64,000 nt of DNA from Hysterium pulicare CBS 123377 (GCA_000467715.1 AJFK01000506.1:1-64000), one strand, 5' to 3'. Shown: positions 34,788 to 47,470, counted from the first letter of the stretch. The notes: generated by a model from the letters alone, not told the origin. A program made the numbers and translations.

Positions 34788-37700
34788 CTACCAAGTATCT
34801 GGTCCAAAATGGTGACCCTTCGGCACTTCTTTATACGGGCAAGCCTGCCAATCACATCCCTATTCAAAGTCAGTAAAAGAAAGTCCATTACACAGGAAGA
34901 GCATCGGGGATATACCTGTTTATAAACTTCCGTCCCCCACCACTTAAACCCACTCATCCACCCAGGATACACAATGCCAAAGAAGATCACCACCACACCG
35001 ACCGCCAATCCCGAATCTAGCGCCGCGCTAAGTGTCATGTTATATTTCTTCCACCATGCTGTCCTTCGATTCTTAATCTCGTAGTTGAAAATGTAGCAGA
35101 CGATAGCCCAGACGGAGAAATTCAGACCTGTAGCTGGAGGGATCCAGCTTAAACTCCCGAACACAACTGCCAAATTCACTTTACGCAGTATGCTTTTCCT
35201 ATCCTTGCGAGCTAAGACCCATAAAATGATGGGAGCTACAGCGCCAATGAGGAATGCCCAGACGAGAGATCGATAGAGAGCACCTGGGCCGAAGAAGCGT
35301 TGAGGGCCAACAACACCCCAGAGAATACTTCCGTTGAAGTGGACACGAGCGATCGGACATGTGAAGCCGTTGATGGCATATGGTGTGCAGATGCCCGGAA
35401 TAAAAGCGAGCATCCAGTTTAAAACGCCAATTTGGGTTAGGCTTGAGATTATTGTAGCAGACAGCTGGAGGCTGAACAGGAGGCGCGGTGGAATTTTCAT
35501 ATAGTGACCGAGTTTGAGGTCGGAGGAGAATTTGAGACCTTGAGTTGACGTGATCTATTGGAAAATCAGTATACAGAGTAATTCGGCGAAGAGGGTTCTT
35601 ACATAGCCATAGGTCGTGAACACCATGTTTGCGACTGGACGACCTGGAAAGACTACTCCGCAGATGAGTTGACATATGAGATATAGACTGCTCTGCTGAT
35701 TTGTGATGGCCATGACAATCCCAATTGGGATGAACAGTATGGCGCCGATACCAAGAGCTAAGAGCAAGCCATACCAAGGAAGATGAATCGGGTAGCTGCA
35801 CTGTTATAAGTAGGGGACTCAAACATGAGCAAGTGGCACTCACTATTCCACTACGAAAATGCCAATAGCAGTCATGCTAACCCCCGTTAAGATGTACCAA
35901 ATAATGGGAACATCATCATATCTCCTCATTAGTCGGTTGTGAACATCTTCTGCGCTCAAAAGGTGTTCAAGGTCTGGCTCAGTCGATGTACTAGCTCGGT
36001 AATAATTCGATGTTCTCGTACTGCCATTGGCATGGTGAGTGTCAGCTGGTAAAGGCTCGTAGCTGGCTTCGCTCTTCGTTCGAATTTCGGCCCAAGACCG
36101 ACGCCACTGCTTCCAAATGTCTTTGCCATGCCACAAAGCGGTATGCGAAATCAATGCCGTCAGCGCTGCGAATTGAAGTGCATAGCTGAGGACGTAAGTA
36201 ATAGGCAAGAAAACACGGCTGTAGTTGTGGTACGCCTCTTTGTCAAATAGGAAGTCTGAGGTCAAAATCTTGCTGACATCATATGGCTTTCCCAAATTGT
36301 CGAAGACCGCAGCTGACAGAATGGGCATGTAAGCCGAAAATAGTACATTTGCATAGTCTAGAATCCCATTAGTGATTGCAGTAGGGTTTGCTTGAATACA
36401 TACACATGACCGGAGCCATGATCCACATTACAACGACCAGGCCTCCAACTATGTTCATTGCAGCCCAAAAGGGAGTCACGAGTGGCGACCCAATGTATGC
36501 AATTTGAGCCCAGTCGAACGTCAATGGGAAGAGCCCTAAACCAGACGCGATTCCAAACTAGCCAGGTTAGCTTGACTCCGACACTCCCGTGCTATACTTA
36601 CGAGATTAGCTACAACTACGTTCTTCGGTGCCAACCAAGTCAAGATGCTGAAGTAGCTCAATGCAGGCATCAAGAGTCCAGGCAGGAAATAAAAAGCAAC
36701 CGATCCACCAAAAACAGCTAGGAAGAATTTCGAGCGGCTTATTCGCCATCCATTCGCAGGTTTATTCTCTTCTTTATGCAGCGCCGTGAACATTGCTGTG
36801 GAGACCAATGTTGAAGGCCAGATCATTCCGCTTGGTCGAACGAGAAATTGACGAGTAACTCCAGCTAATGCGTACCCAAGAATTTGAGTGGAAATGGTGA
36901 GAAGAATCTGATATATGACTCCGATATCTTGATGATAGAATTTAGTTTGTTCCACGATGACCTGTGAAGAATTAGTCTACTATTATGTTAAGTAGGAATG
37001 CATCACTTACGTCCGTAGCAAAAGCGAAACCGAACGAAACGTTACTACTGATGTACACGCAGCAATGTTCCTTCTCATTCCAACGGCCTTGTGCTAGCCA
37101 AAGCCGTAGCCTGCGCCTCCACGAGACGCTGGCTTCAGAAGATGAAGTTCCGTATCCAGAACTGGACTGATTGCTGGTCCTCGAGTGAAGAGAGGCCTCT
37201 ATAATCTCAGGTCCTAATTGAAGTGATCCATTGATGAACGTCTGTTGGGGATCGTCCGATCTTCGCAACACCTGGTCCCACAGAAGACCTAAAGGGTGGA
37301 CAAGCAAAAGTGCAATGATGGGAGTGATGCTAACACTAGGGTATCTTAAAGAGAAAAACAGATTGGTAGAAGAACCTAATATGGCGAATAATATAGACAG
37401 AGTCCACATTCGTGGTGTATTGATTGACAAGGTAGTGTCATCTGTTGCCGTGACCGAAGCCCGAACTTGAGCATATGGTGAGTCGTCTGCCGGGGAGCCC
37501 TTGGCTTTCAAGTCATGTAATGAATCGCCGTCATCCGAGGAGGCGTCGTCTTCAATGTCTTCCACGTGACTGCTACTAGAAGAAGATTGCAGACTCTCAA
37601 ACATGCGTCCCATACCCGTCGACACTGGTACTGCGCTGCCTGAAGTAAATCTTGATTCCAGCCCGGATTCCTGCTGGCCCTCAATAGTCTCGTGGAGAGT

Positions 37701-38267
37701 GCCATTTTGAAGCTTAATGCTACTTCCACCATTGGTACTGCGTCGCCGTGATCGCGAAGTCGTTAAAGTTGGTTCATTTCGAACACAATCATCCTCGCTA
37801 CCGGCCAACAAGCGCCCAGAATGCCCCGACGTTGGCTCGCATTGCCTTAGTTTACTTTTGCCCTTCTTGCTCGAGCGGGAAAAGATATTCTTCCTTGTTG
37901 AGTCTTCATCCAGCTCTGAATCAGTGGGGCTGGAACTCATCGAAAGAATTGGAAGACCGCCATAGGAGCCCGTGCCCTGTGCTGGAGATGAACGGACAAG
38001 CAGCGGGGCGCGGGACATTTCGCTCTTGCCCGGGGCTGGCGGGAACGAAGGAGGGGAGTCTGCGTTTTGTTTATGGAGTCCGTCATCAGGGTTTGAATCA
38101 ATTACCGCTGCTGTTTTTGCTTTTTCAGGAAGGGCATGGAGCTCGTATGGGGGCTCGCAGGAGCCTGATGACGACAGATGCTTCGGGCTTGTGCTACCAG
38201 GACGCTTCGTCGGAGCTGCAGTTGAGATAGCAGGCTCCAGCAGTGAGTCAAAAGTATTAGGACTCAT
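34788..38267 (-). CDS. OPT superfamily oligopeptide/metal-chelate transporter
   Basis: Seven exons (38267-37011, 36961-36602, 36557-36404, 36357-35844, 35795-35603, 35554-34916, 34859-34788) encode 1062 aa, with all junctions GT-AG and in phase. The first 290 or so residues are a Ser-rich, charged cytosolic extension. Then come about a dozen or more membrane segments, starting at WTLSILFAILGSSTNLFFSL. Family landmarks are the NEKEHCCVYISSNVSFGFAF motif, RPSGMIWPSTLV, TYVLSYALQFAALTALI, the central FVVEYYPIHLPWYGLLLALG and the C-terminal CDWQACPYKEVPKG. OPT proteins import small peptides or glutathione- and metal-linked substrates with protons across plasma or vacuolar membranes. Substrate cannot be assigned. 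The intron before YYPIHLPWYG uses the second of two close AGs (tgcag), fixed by frame. Confidence 0.93.
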
Positions 38268-38539
38268 AAGTCAAAGAAAGCGGCATGCGCGCGCATAAAT
38301 ATCGACTAGGAATGCACGCCTGCCACGTCGAAACCTGGTAGGCGCTGTCATCTGATAAATGATATCAGCGGATCTAGGCGAAAAAAGCGGGGAGCGCATT
38401 TTGCTTGGACTTTTCCGCGCACGAAGCCGTGATCAACTTCAACTACAGTTACATTTTCAGATTAGGTATATACCTAGGTAGAGGGATGCACGATAGGTAC
38501 TCCCGAGGAGAGGAATGCAATCTACCCTAAACGCTAAGA

Positions 38540-40159
38540 TTATCGAAGTCCCACGTGTCCGTGAATTCCAACCTTGTTCTGTCCAGGGAGAGCATCGGCA
38601 GGGGCGAGGCCCTCCAACATATCAATGGCGCCATCAACATCATCCTTGTTATACAGAAACAGGCCCTGTAGGGCTGCTGTGCTTACCCCGTTCACGAGTC
38701 CGACGTCTTTAATCTTGGCCATAAATCGTCTCCTACCCTCCCCACTTTTATCCACGTCTGCATAAAATCGATCCCACAGCTCCCCGATCTGGTACTCTGT
38801 TGCTTCGCCCAGACGTACGGTCATATCTATTCGACCAGGTCGCACCAAAGCCTCGTCTAGTCGTTCCACATGATTAGTGGTTAAGAAGATTATGCGTTCT
38901 TCCGCGCTCGCCACGCCATCGAGCGCGTTCAGTAGGCCCGAAAAGGTGACCGTTGCTCCCGCATAGCCGTCTTCACCAGGCTGTCTGCGGTTGATAAACG
39001 CTGCATCGGCATCCTCTAACAGGACAATGGTTCTAGGAGGTACTTTGGTGAGGAGGTGATTCAGTCTATCGTCAGTGAGGCCGCGCTCGCTAACGTTGAG
39101 AATGGCGATGTTGAAGTCCAAATGACCAGCCAAGGCTTGTATAAATGAGCTCTTTCCCGTTCCAGGAGGCCCGTATAGTAGATAACCTCTCCGATAGGGG
39201 ATCCCACGGTCCAAATACCAGGTTCTTGCCGCAAGGAATGCCTGCAGGTCTTCTACAATTCTTTCCTTGACTCCCTCTTCTAGAACAACCGAATCTAACG
39301 GCCGCTTCCTTTTGGGCTGTCCAAATGTCTTCCAATCCGGTCCCATAGAGTTGTATATCACCGTTTTCCCCTCCTGCATTTGCTCGGCAAGCTGATATGC
39401 TTCTGTGAAGATCTGCTCGAAGACATTTCGCTGGGAATATAGAGTGGTGAGTGTTATGGTTTCGAAGGGCGTGCCACTGGCCATATCGAATGCCTTTTCC
39501 CGTTGTCGATTGACGAAGATGAAAGAACCACCATAGCGAAGTATGTGTCGGCCATGACCAGGAACGAGGGAGAAATGCGTGGTATTGGAAGGGCCATTAC
39601 TAGCTCTAGATGTTTGTATCTGAAGGTGATGTAGCCGGGGATTGAAACGTCGCAGTAAGGAGGATATTAGGCCTCGCCGCATAACCTGACTTTTCGCGGT
39701 TAGTACTTATCGTTATTGTCACGCATGCTACTGAAATAATACACGGCGGTGAGAATTCAGTACCTTTCAGCTCTTGCGTGGGACAGTTGGGCGCCAGTTA
39801 GCTGTGCCCTTTGATATGCGGTCATCCATTGCAGTAGCCATGGGTACGCTTCGTCATGTCGAGTGATTTCAAGATCAACCAACATGCGGCGGCGCACAAG
39901 ATCGGCGCCTTGTCGAAGCCCCTTCTGCCCTATACGTGCGCCGGCGGCAAGCGCTGCGAGGCCAAAGCCCTGTCATGGTCAGTACATGGTTGGCACATTG
40001 AAGCTGATGACTGGGCCAGCTCTGACTTACCGCTGTGAAGAACGGATTTCCTGTTAACTGGGACAACAGGGAATTAACTCCATCGCCGCTGCCCGATTCG
40101 ATCGGCTTCGCTAGTTGCTGAGAGACATGCTGCGATGCTGGAGGCGCGTTCTGGTCCAT
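38540..40159 (-). CDS. BCS1: Mitochondrial chaperone BCS1 (AAA ATPase)
   Basis: Three exons (40159-40031, 39969-39764, 39689-38540) encode 494 aa. The N terminus is polar, then a single membrane span (GNPFFTAGFGLAALAAGARI, formed across intron 1) is followed by a basic stretch GRQGLRQGADLVRRR. That is the internal import signal of BCS1. The BCS1-specific domain covers about residues 60-240. The AAA module has Walker A GPPGTGKSS (about 285), Walker B TIVLLEDADA (about 338) and RPGRIDMTVRLG (sensor and arginine finger region). BCS1 sits in the inner mitochondrial membrane and translocates the folded Rieske Fe-S protein during complex III assembly. Filamentous fungi often have several BCS1 paralogues, so this copy may be the true assembly factor or a relative. 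Confidence 0.93.
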
Positions 40160-40631
40160 TGACCTCAAACTTTGCCAGAGACAGGTGACAAGGGACGATG
40201 ACGCCGCAAGATTTCGGGGTCGCTTAGAAAGGTACAAGCGCTACACCAGATCTGGAGCCAAGCTCAAACGAGCTATGCGTAACATGCCACGGATGGCTTC
40301 ACTTCCGTGGCCGCTGCTCATCCTTGACAAATCTGAAAGCATCAGGGAAAACTCAAGTCGGTTCACTAACGTCTATTATTCCATATTGGATGGGCGATGC
40401 AGCGTCAGGGGCGAAGCGTGCGTCGCTGTGTCCATTTACAAAATCCGGGGTCGCGGCTTCCAAGACAGTGGGCAGCGCTAATGCACGATGCATGGAGCTT
40501 GGACCACTGATCAAACACCACCATGGAAGCCAAGATTGGCCTTCCTCTAATCGTCGACACCTACTACTCAATCACTGTGCCTCATTCTCAGACTTCTTGT
40601 AAACCTCTCCCCTTTCTTCTCCCTTACCAAC
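40160..40631. promoter_or_regulatory. Divergent promoter region, BCS1 and RRM gene
   Basis: About 470 bp between opposite start codons. Short chance frames only. No factor site was recognised. Confidence 0.5.
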
Positions 40632-42216
40632 ATGGATACTACCGTGACCATCGGTAAATCCTATTTTGAAGCTCTGCTTCGAAGGTGAGTCCAGTAGCAT
40701 AGGTATTTACTTAGGGCATTCCAGGCTAATCTGAATGCTAATTAGAGCCGAATTCGTCAGTCCTCCCTTAGTCTGTGTTAAGGCACTATAGGTTCTAACT
40801 GTGAGCACTATGTAGCACACGTCTGGAAACGAATTCGGTGTCCACACGCAGGGACTGTACAAGAGTGTAACAATATCGAAGGCCGAGCACGACTATTTGG
40901 TGGGTTTCTTTCCTTAACCTAAAACCCGGCTTCTCTACTGCCGAATGATCAGTCGGCGAAGCGTCCAGTATTTCAAGTCAACCATTGCTAATACTTCGGC
41001 TTGTCTAGCTTCGCGCAGTAAGAGAATATAGTACGGACCTCTGCCCTTTCAGCTTCCCGACGGCAATCGAATTTCACCGCTCTATAACACGATTTTTGCA
41101 ATCTAACAAGCGAATTGGTAGACATTCTTCGAAACGCCTTATTTCGAGGGGGTTTGACTGAAGAGACTCTCGAGACCTTGATCTCTGGCGAAAACGAATA
41201 TAACAATGAAACCACGACTACGCACAACACGTGGGAAGAGACGTTCGTAAAGCCGACCCCAGTCTCGGTCTCTATTAGTGTACCTCAGTCTAGTGGTACC
41301 TCGCCAGATGTGTCAGATAGCATAGCCGTCGCAGATGGCTACTTGCACAGGAGTCGATCTCAACACTTGAACCGAGTACACAGCTTTGGTCCAGCTAATT
41401 CCATGGATACTCCTTTTGAGAAAGACGATCAATTTGGGTTGGAACCCTTGTCACACCCAGCATTTCCACGGAATGACCAGCGGACCCTCTTATTCTCAAA
41501 CCTCTCTGACCGCACGACCCATAAGGATCTAGTGAACATAATTCGCGGTGGTAGATTATTGGATATCTACATTCGCAACGATCGCTCTGCTACTGTATCC
41601 TTTGTTGAAGGCGCACAGGACTTTTTGGCATATGTCAAGCGCAATGATATCTATGTGAACATGAAGAGGGTGAGTGTTATGGCCAGGGCAGCTGGAGCCC
41701 AGTGCTAAAGTCAAACAGATTGAGGTCCGCTGGAATGAACGCCAGTTCCACCTACCGAATCACGTGGCAAACAAGATTACTATTGGCGCAACTCGCAATC
41801 TTGTTGTTCGATCTGCTGCTGGAAAGCTCACTGAGGGAGGGATTCGTGATGATCTTGATCACATCCACAATCTCGTGGTGATTGATGTCAAATTCAAAAA
41901 TGGCGACGCCTTCATATCAACAAACTCTATCCACAATGCTCTCTTCGCTCGGACCTGTATGATGTCCCGAACGACCTACAAAGGCTTGCGTATCGAATGG
42001 TATCCCGATGAATGTGCAGGTCCGTTAATAGCAAGTTCAACTTGGAAAAGCCCAATGCCCATGGCTTCTTCTAATACAGCCGCTCCAATCACCAATCGAT
42101 ATGCTCTCCTGAATATTGACGGCTCTGATCTTGACTCAGATGAAGAGGAGGAGTCCTATGTGGAAAGTGGTGTGAGCGTGAACAACTGGGCAGATGCTAC
42201 CGCCACCGCCGTGTGA
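40632..42216 (+). CDS. RRM RNA-binding protein, Nrd1-like, with micro-exons
   Basis: Six-exon model: 40632-40684, 40746-40755, 40816-40899, 41009-41030, 41122-41669 and 41719-42216, 404 aa. The N terminus reads VTIGKSYFEALLRRAEFHTS, then VTISKAEHDYLLRAVREYNI and LRNALFRGGLTEETLETL, a pattern I recall from fungal Nrd1-type (negative regulator of differentiation) RNA-binding proteins. Two RRM-like modules follow: RTLLFSNLSDRTTHKDLVNI... to NMKRIEVRW, and TRNLVVRSAAGKLTEGG... to GLRIEWYPDECAG. The tail is acidic (SDLDSDEEEES). The first two short exons (10 and 22 nt) are inferred from frame and family likeness, so the N-terminal part is less sure than the RRMs. Likely a cytoplasmic or nuclear mRNA-binding regulator. 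It is shorter than typical four-RRM Nrd1. Confidence 0.75.
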
Positions 42217-42824
42217 ATCAACCCGTTCTCCGCATGTCATGATATTGTCGGGCCTACGCCGCAAATTGCCACCTTTCGAACGCATACGTCGCGGTAGATC
42301 TTTTTTCACTGCGATCCAAAGATCAACAAGTCACCACAATTCGCCGGCGTCTAGACTGCTCAGGGCAATGTCATCTGCTGGCTGTATCCTTCATAGCTCA
42401 TCACCCAAGGTCTTGGCTAGAAGTATACTTCGTACCCTTTGCATCTTCTGACGAGCATTAGCATCATTGATAGCAATCCAAGTCAGACTTCGATTGTTCC
42501 GCTCATTCCATTCCTGTATATCATACTCGCATGTACTTCAACAACCCCACAAGTTGTACGATACTACTTTCCTTGCTTACTGGACTAGGCACATACTAGA
42601 TTGTATTATGGTTATGCGTGTCAGACGAAGGGTTTTCTTAGGAAAATTCCCAGTCACTTGTATCCTTTTTTGGCATTTTCTTTCTGTATAGATACCCCTT
42701 CATTCGCACCAATAAAGTATTGGTATTCAACGACGATCTCTAGAACGGTTGATCATTCCTAAACGATTGTGTCTGTCTCACCTATCAACATTCACTTACA
42801 TGATACATAGGTCCCGCCACTATG
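42217..42824. other. Convergent 3' intergenic region, RRM gene and nitrilase
   Basis: About 610 bp between two gene ends, partly AT-rich. Chance frames only. It should hold both 3' UTRs. Confidence 0.5.
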
Positions 42825-43871
42825 TTACAACCTTTCTTTCGATTTGCTGTGTCGATAATCATAGTGCCAGTCGTCTCTGGCTAGATCTGCTCGAACTTGA
42901 TAGTTCTTCTCTGCATCTTCGAGAATGGCCATGTCAACATCTACGACGCTCATACCTTCTGCACAACCTCCTAACCGCGTCAGGGCTCCGATGTAAGGTA
43001 CTGTGATTTGTGACAAGCCAGCATAGCCACGGCCAGGGGGTCCGCCTGCGTTAGCAAAAACAATGGCTACGAAGGTTAGCAAATGCATACCGTGTTCAAT
43101 ACACTGTCTGAAAACTTACCACAGGTATTCTCAAAAGTTCTGGCCGTCAGCATGCTATCAAGGAAGAGTGCTTCTGCGGTTGGATTCAACTTGAGTCCTT
43201 CTTCCGAGCAATCATTCAATGTCCCTTTATGAAGAAGTTTAGCCTGGTTATCGAAACCATTGTGCTTTCATGAAAAGCTTACAGAAGGTTGGTATGATAA
43301 TCAACTTCGCGCCTTGATAGATCAACTCTCTGAATGCTTCTGGGAAGGCCAGATCCCAACACACCAACATACCCACTTTCCCCAGTGGCGTATCAAACAC
43401 TTCGTGCACATCACGACCAGAGCCCGTGAGATGATCTCGCTCGGGTCCCCTTCACATCAATCAGTCAGACCCCGATACCCTAAAATCTCGAACTCACCAT
43501 AAATTCTTTTTAACATATTTTCCCGTAATCTCTCCATTATGATCAATGAAATAAGCTACATTCAGTAATCTATCCTCCTTTTTCTCTGCGCCCTTGTGCG
43601 ATTCAACGATAGTCCCCGGTACAATGCAGATCTTGCATTCTTTTGCCAAGGCCTGATATTTCTGGAGATAAGTTTCCCATTGTTCACATAGGGAAATGAA
43701 GTTGGGATCTTTGGGGACCCAGTTTGTTAGGTGATATTCGGGGAGAACCGCCAGTTCAGCGCCTTGGGTTGCGGCGGAGCGGATGAAGGATGCTGCTTTG
43801 GTGAAGTTCTGTTCTAATTGCATGGGCTTAGGGTAGAGTTGGATTACTGCGATCTTGTAAACTGGCGCCAT
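42825..43871 (-). CDS. Carbon-nitrogen hydrolase (nitrilase superfamily)
   Basis: Four exons (43871-43498, 43449-43283, 43224-43120, 43066-42825) encode 295 aa, the usual size for single-domain members. The catalytic triad is visible: Glu in AVLPEYHLTNW, Lys in YVKKNLWGPERDHLT and Cys in GMLVCWDLAFPEAF. The C-terminal fold element is AIVFANAGGPPGRGYAGLSQ. The phase-2 junction restoring NLWGPERDH is strong support for the first intron. Members hydrolyse nitriles, amides or N-carbamoyl compounds, or act on deaminated glutathione. Substrate cannot be told here. There is no targeting signal, so it is probably cytosolic. The gene is divergent to eIF3L across only 284 bp. Confidence 0.92.
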
Positions 43872-44155
43872 GGTGCCTAACGAAGACCTTGCTATCTCAA
43901 GAAAAGGAGCGAAGATCTAAACCCAGGCTCTCAAACTGATAAACATTCTCGTCCCGTAGCCCGCATCCTTTACAGATAAGTGAATGTGCATAACTCGCGG
44001 GTCATCCCCATGCCCCTCACCCTTATCGATAAGGGATTGACCGCAGTGCTTGGCGGACACGGAGCGAAGCGAAAACGCTTCGAAATTCAACGGCAAAGGA
44101 ACAAGGCCGACTCTTCTCTCCACACTCAACTTCGAAGCAGAAAAGCAGACTTAGA
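43872..44155. promoter_or_regulatory. Compact divergent promoter, nitrilase and eIF3L
   Basis: 284 bp between the two ATGs. It contains CTTATCGATAAGG, an imperfect palindrome with GATA/TTATC cores (about 44021-44033), which could bind a GATA-type factor. That reading is inference. Confidence 0.45.
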
Positions 44156-45697
44156 ATGAGTCTACGAGAACGTGTTCCTCCATATCAACATGGGGAAGCC
44201 CCCACGCGGGCGCCGGCCGACGAGTCTGACGTGGAAGAAGAGGCTTTGGTGAACGATTATCGCGAACAAGTACAATACGATGGGGGATTGGAGGACCTGG
44301 AGAGGACAACGTCGATCGCAGGAAGCCAGGATATACACGCACAACTACAGGCAGCTGCAACGCCTTTAGAATTTCAGGCCACACTTGAGACGAAGTTCGC
44401 AAGTTACGATAACTATTGCAGCCTTTTCCATTTCATACTTAATTCAGATGGACCAGTAGACTTGGAGGTCCCTTCTGTAAGAGGTATATACTCACTCTAG
44501 ACTTCCTAATCTAACAGCGATTTAGTATTACTGGGCGTGGGACGTCATTGATGAATTCATCTATCAATTCAACAGCTTCTGCAGCTACCGCCAAAGAGTC
44601 GCTCTGAAGGGAGACAATGAGGAGGAGATTCATGTACTACGAGAGAACCCGAATACGTGGGGCTGCTACAGTGTTCTCAACGTTCTGTACTCCCTGATCC
44701 AGCGGTCACAGATCAGCGAACAACTCGCTGCAATGAAAAGAGGGGAAGATCCAGCTGGATATGTCGGAGAATATGGCGGAAGGCCATTGTACAAAATGCT
44801 GGGATACTTCTCCATCATCGGTCTATTACGAGTTCACTGCCTTCTTGGAGACTTTAGTCTAGCTTTAAAGACTTTGGACGACATTGAGCTGAACAAGAAG
44901 GCCATGTTTGCACGTGTGATGGCAGCGCATTTCACAACATATTACTACGTCGGATTCTCATACATGATGATGCGACGATACGCGGACGCTATCAGGATGT
45001 TCAGCCACATTCTCGTCTATGTTTCACGGACGAAGAACTTCCAGAAGAATGCTCAGTACGACTCCATCACAAAGAAGAATGATCAGATGTACGCTTTGAT
45101 TGCCATCTGCGTTGCATTTCACCCTACGAGGCTAGACGACACCATCCACACTGCCCTGCGCGAGAAGTACGGTGAACAATTCAACCGTTTACAGCGTGGT
45201 GGCCCCGAAGCGCTCCCGCTCTTTGAAGAGCTCTTCCGATCAGCTTGCCCCAAGTTCATCGCACCTACACCTCCTGACTTCGATAACCCTGAAATCAACA
45301 TTGACCCTGTAGAGCATCACCTCCGCATTTTCATGGAAGAAGTCAAGAACAACATGTGGTCGCCAACCGTTAAGAGTTATCTCAAACTCTATACGACTAT
45401 GGATCTGAAGAAACTTGCCGGTTTTCTAGAGGTCGAACCAGAGAAGCTGAGGTGTTGGTTGCTTGTGAACAAGCAAAGAAGTAGGCAAGTGAGGTGGAGT
45501 GAAGGTGGATTGCTCGAGGGAGATGTAGTCAACAGCAGTGACTTGGATTACGCCATGGAAGGTGTAAGTGTCCAAAAGCCATTGTGGATTTGTTAAAATA
45601 CTAATCTGTATTGCAGGATCTCATCCATGTCTCTGAGGCAAAGGTAGGGAGGAGATTGGTAGATTGGTATCTTCGCAATCTAGCCAGAACGTACTAG
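44156..45697 (+). CDS. eif3l: Eukaryotic translation initiation factor 3 subunit L (eIF3l)
   Basis: Three exons (44156-44476, 44526-45563, 45617-45697) encode 479 aa. Family landmarks are YYWAWDVIDEFIYQFNSFC directly after intron 1, LRENPNTWGCYSVLNVLYSL, GRPLYKMLGYFSIIGLLRVH and the C-terminal PCI region (LKLYTTMDLKKLAGFL...VNKQRSRQVRW), ending VDWYLRNLARTY. eIF3l is a PCI subunit of the eIF3 octamer that binds the 40S ribosome in the cytosol. It is absent from budding yeast but kept in filamentous fungi, which fits the organism. The protein is full length with no oddities. Confidence 0.97.
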
Positions 45698-46404
45698 GAC
45701 AGCTTGACCTTGTCATAGGCAGCATCTTAAGGACGTTAAATGAGCTTTCCTTTGATAGAGCAATGAGCTGGTTGGAGTTGGGATGAATGCCTCCCTCATG
45801 AGGCTAAAAGCATCTTCTGGAGCACATAGAGTTGCTCATGTGTAGTCTACTTTCAGAAGTGAAAGCATTAGCTCAGGGTCATTCTTTGGCCCAGTAAGAT
45901 CCATAATCATGTGTTATTGCTAAATCTATGTAGCGAATCAGACCGTGCCTTGATTTGGTACATTTACAGACCATCTCTGCTACGGTTCATAGATATATCT
46001 GGGTACACACAGATCGCGATTGACTTGCTCCCATGAAAGCACGCTGAAACTTAAGTTTGTCGTATCTTGTTTTCGGAAATGATGATGCTTCACGTTGATG
46101 AATCCCTGGTTGCTCAACTAGCTGTGAGTGGATGACCACTTCTTTGGTTGGCAAGCCTTGCTCCCATACGACCTCCGCAACAACCCACTACGGTCTACCA
46201 GGGCTGAACATGCCCTGCTGCTACGACTCATAACAAAAACAATGACCCTCGACTAATCCGCTCAACAGACTTCGTCTATGCTTTAGCATCACCGCTTGTC
46301 TCTCTTCCTCGAAACTCTTCCCGTCGTTAATTACGCCACGAGTCCCTCCAAAAGCTCTCAAGCACCTCTCCCTATTCCTTCCTATAACATACACTTCGTA
46401 AACT
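45698..46404. other. Intergenic, eIF3L to coiled-coil gene
   Basis: About 700 bp. The right part is CT-rich before the next ATG, typical of a leader. No gene or RNA was recognised. Confidence 0.5.
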
Positions 46405-47470
46405 ATGGCTCCAGATCTCAATTCTGTCCCTGCATCTCCTCGCAATGCTACGACTGCGCAGTCTCAGCAAGCAAATACTGCTCCCACCTCCGTTCATTCC
46501 TCAACCACCGCCTCGAGGCGCGCCTCGCAGATATATCCTATGAGTCCTCCTCCACTTCCTCTGGCCTCTCCTGGAGGTACCATACCGGCCTCTGCCCAGC
46601 ATTCACACCATTCACAATTCCCGCCGTTGAGTCCAAGCCTCTCTGGGTATGTACCTAGTGTAGACGCGACGGGCGTTCCTATGAGACATCCGCGACCACT
46701 TACAGCTGCTGAGTTACACTTGGAGTTGGAGAAGGAGCAAGAGGCAGTGGTATGTTTATACTTAATTATACATTTCTACATGGAGCGTGCTTTCAAAAAT
46801 CAGACGCCCCATCTGCCCGCTCTTAGCCAAATGCCTATTTCAACTGTGTACTTACAACATCCAGGTCAACCGCCTAACCAGGGAGCTGAGCGCTCTACGA
46901 GCCCACTCCGCATCCGTAGCATCAACCGCCTCCTCCAATGCCTCCGGAGTCCTCCTAGACGTAACGGACCCAACCGCCGCCCACACAGGTGCTCTGACGG
47001 GACCAACCCACCCCACCACATCTCGCCGCCACCGCAGTTCCTCGAGTGTGAGTCGCGGTAGTGTCAGTACACCATACAATGGGCCAACCAGTTTTACTAC
47101 CGGTATTCCACTTACCGCCAGCACGGTAAACATTCCGCACCAGCATCACCGATATTCTGTGTCCTCTCAACCCGCAACTAGCCAACCTGCCACTAGCGAT
47201 CCTTCTTCGACCACGCAAGGAAGAACGAGCTCTGTAGTTTCTACACCTAGGTATGAGGAGGTGGCTCATTATAGACTGGAGCTTGAGGAGGCAAAACGTG
47301 AGAACGAGGTATTGCGGAGGAGAATTAGGGAGTTGGAGAGAATGATGAGTACGACGGGCGAGGGAGCGAGGGGAAGGAGTGGCGGAAGTGTGCGGAGGAA
47401 CGGGGATGCCACTAGCGAGGGGAACGCGAATGGGGATATTGGTACTTCTACGCCTCCTGCTGGGAGGTGA
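46405..47470 (+). CDS. Disordered Ser/Thr/Pro-rich protein with short coiled coils, unknown function
   Basis: Two exons (46405-46749 and 46865-47470) encode 316 aa. The N terminus is Ala/Ser/Pro-rich. The conserved-looking core spans the intron: LTAAELHLELEKEQEAV joined to VNRLTRELSALRAHSASVAS, a heptad-like helix. After a Ser/Thr/Pro linker, a second coiled coil reads RYEEVAHYRLELEEAKREN followed by EVLRRRIRELERMM. The spliced frame is clean and the first coiled coil is built exactly across the junction, which supports the intron. No enzyme domain, signal or membrane segment is visible. It could be a scaffold or adaptor. I do not recognise a named family. Confidence 0.8.
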
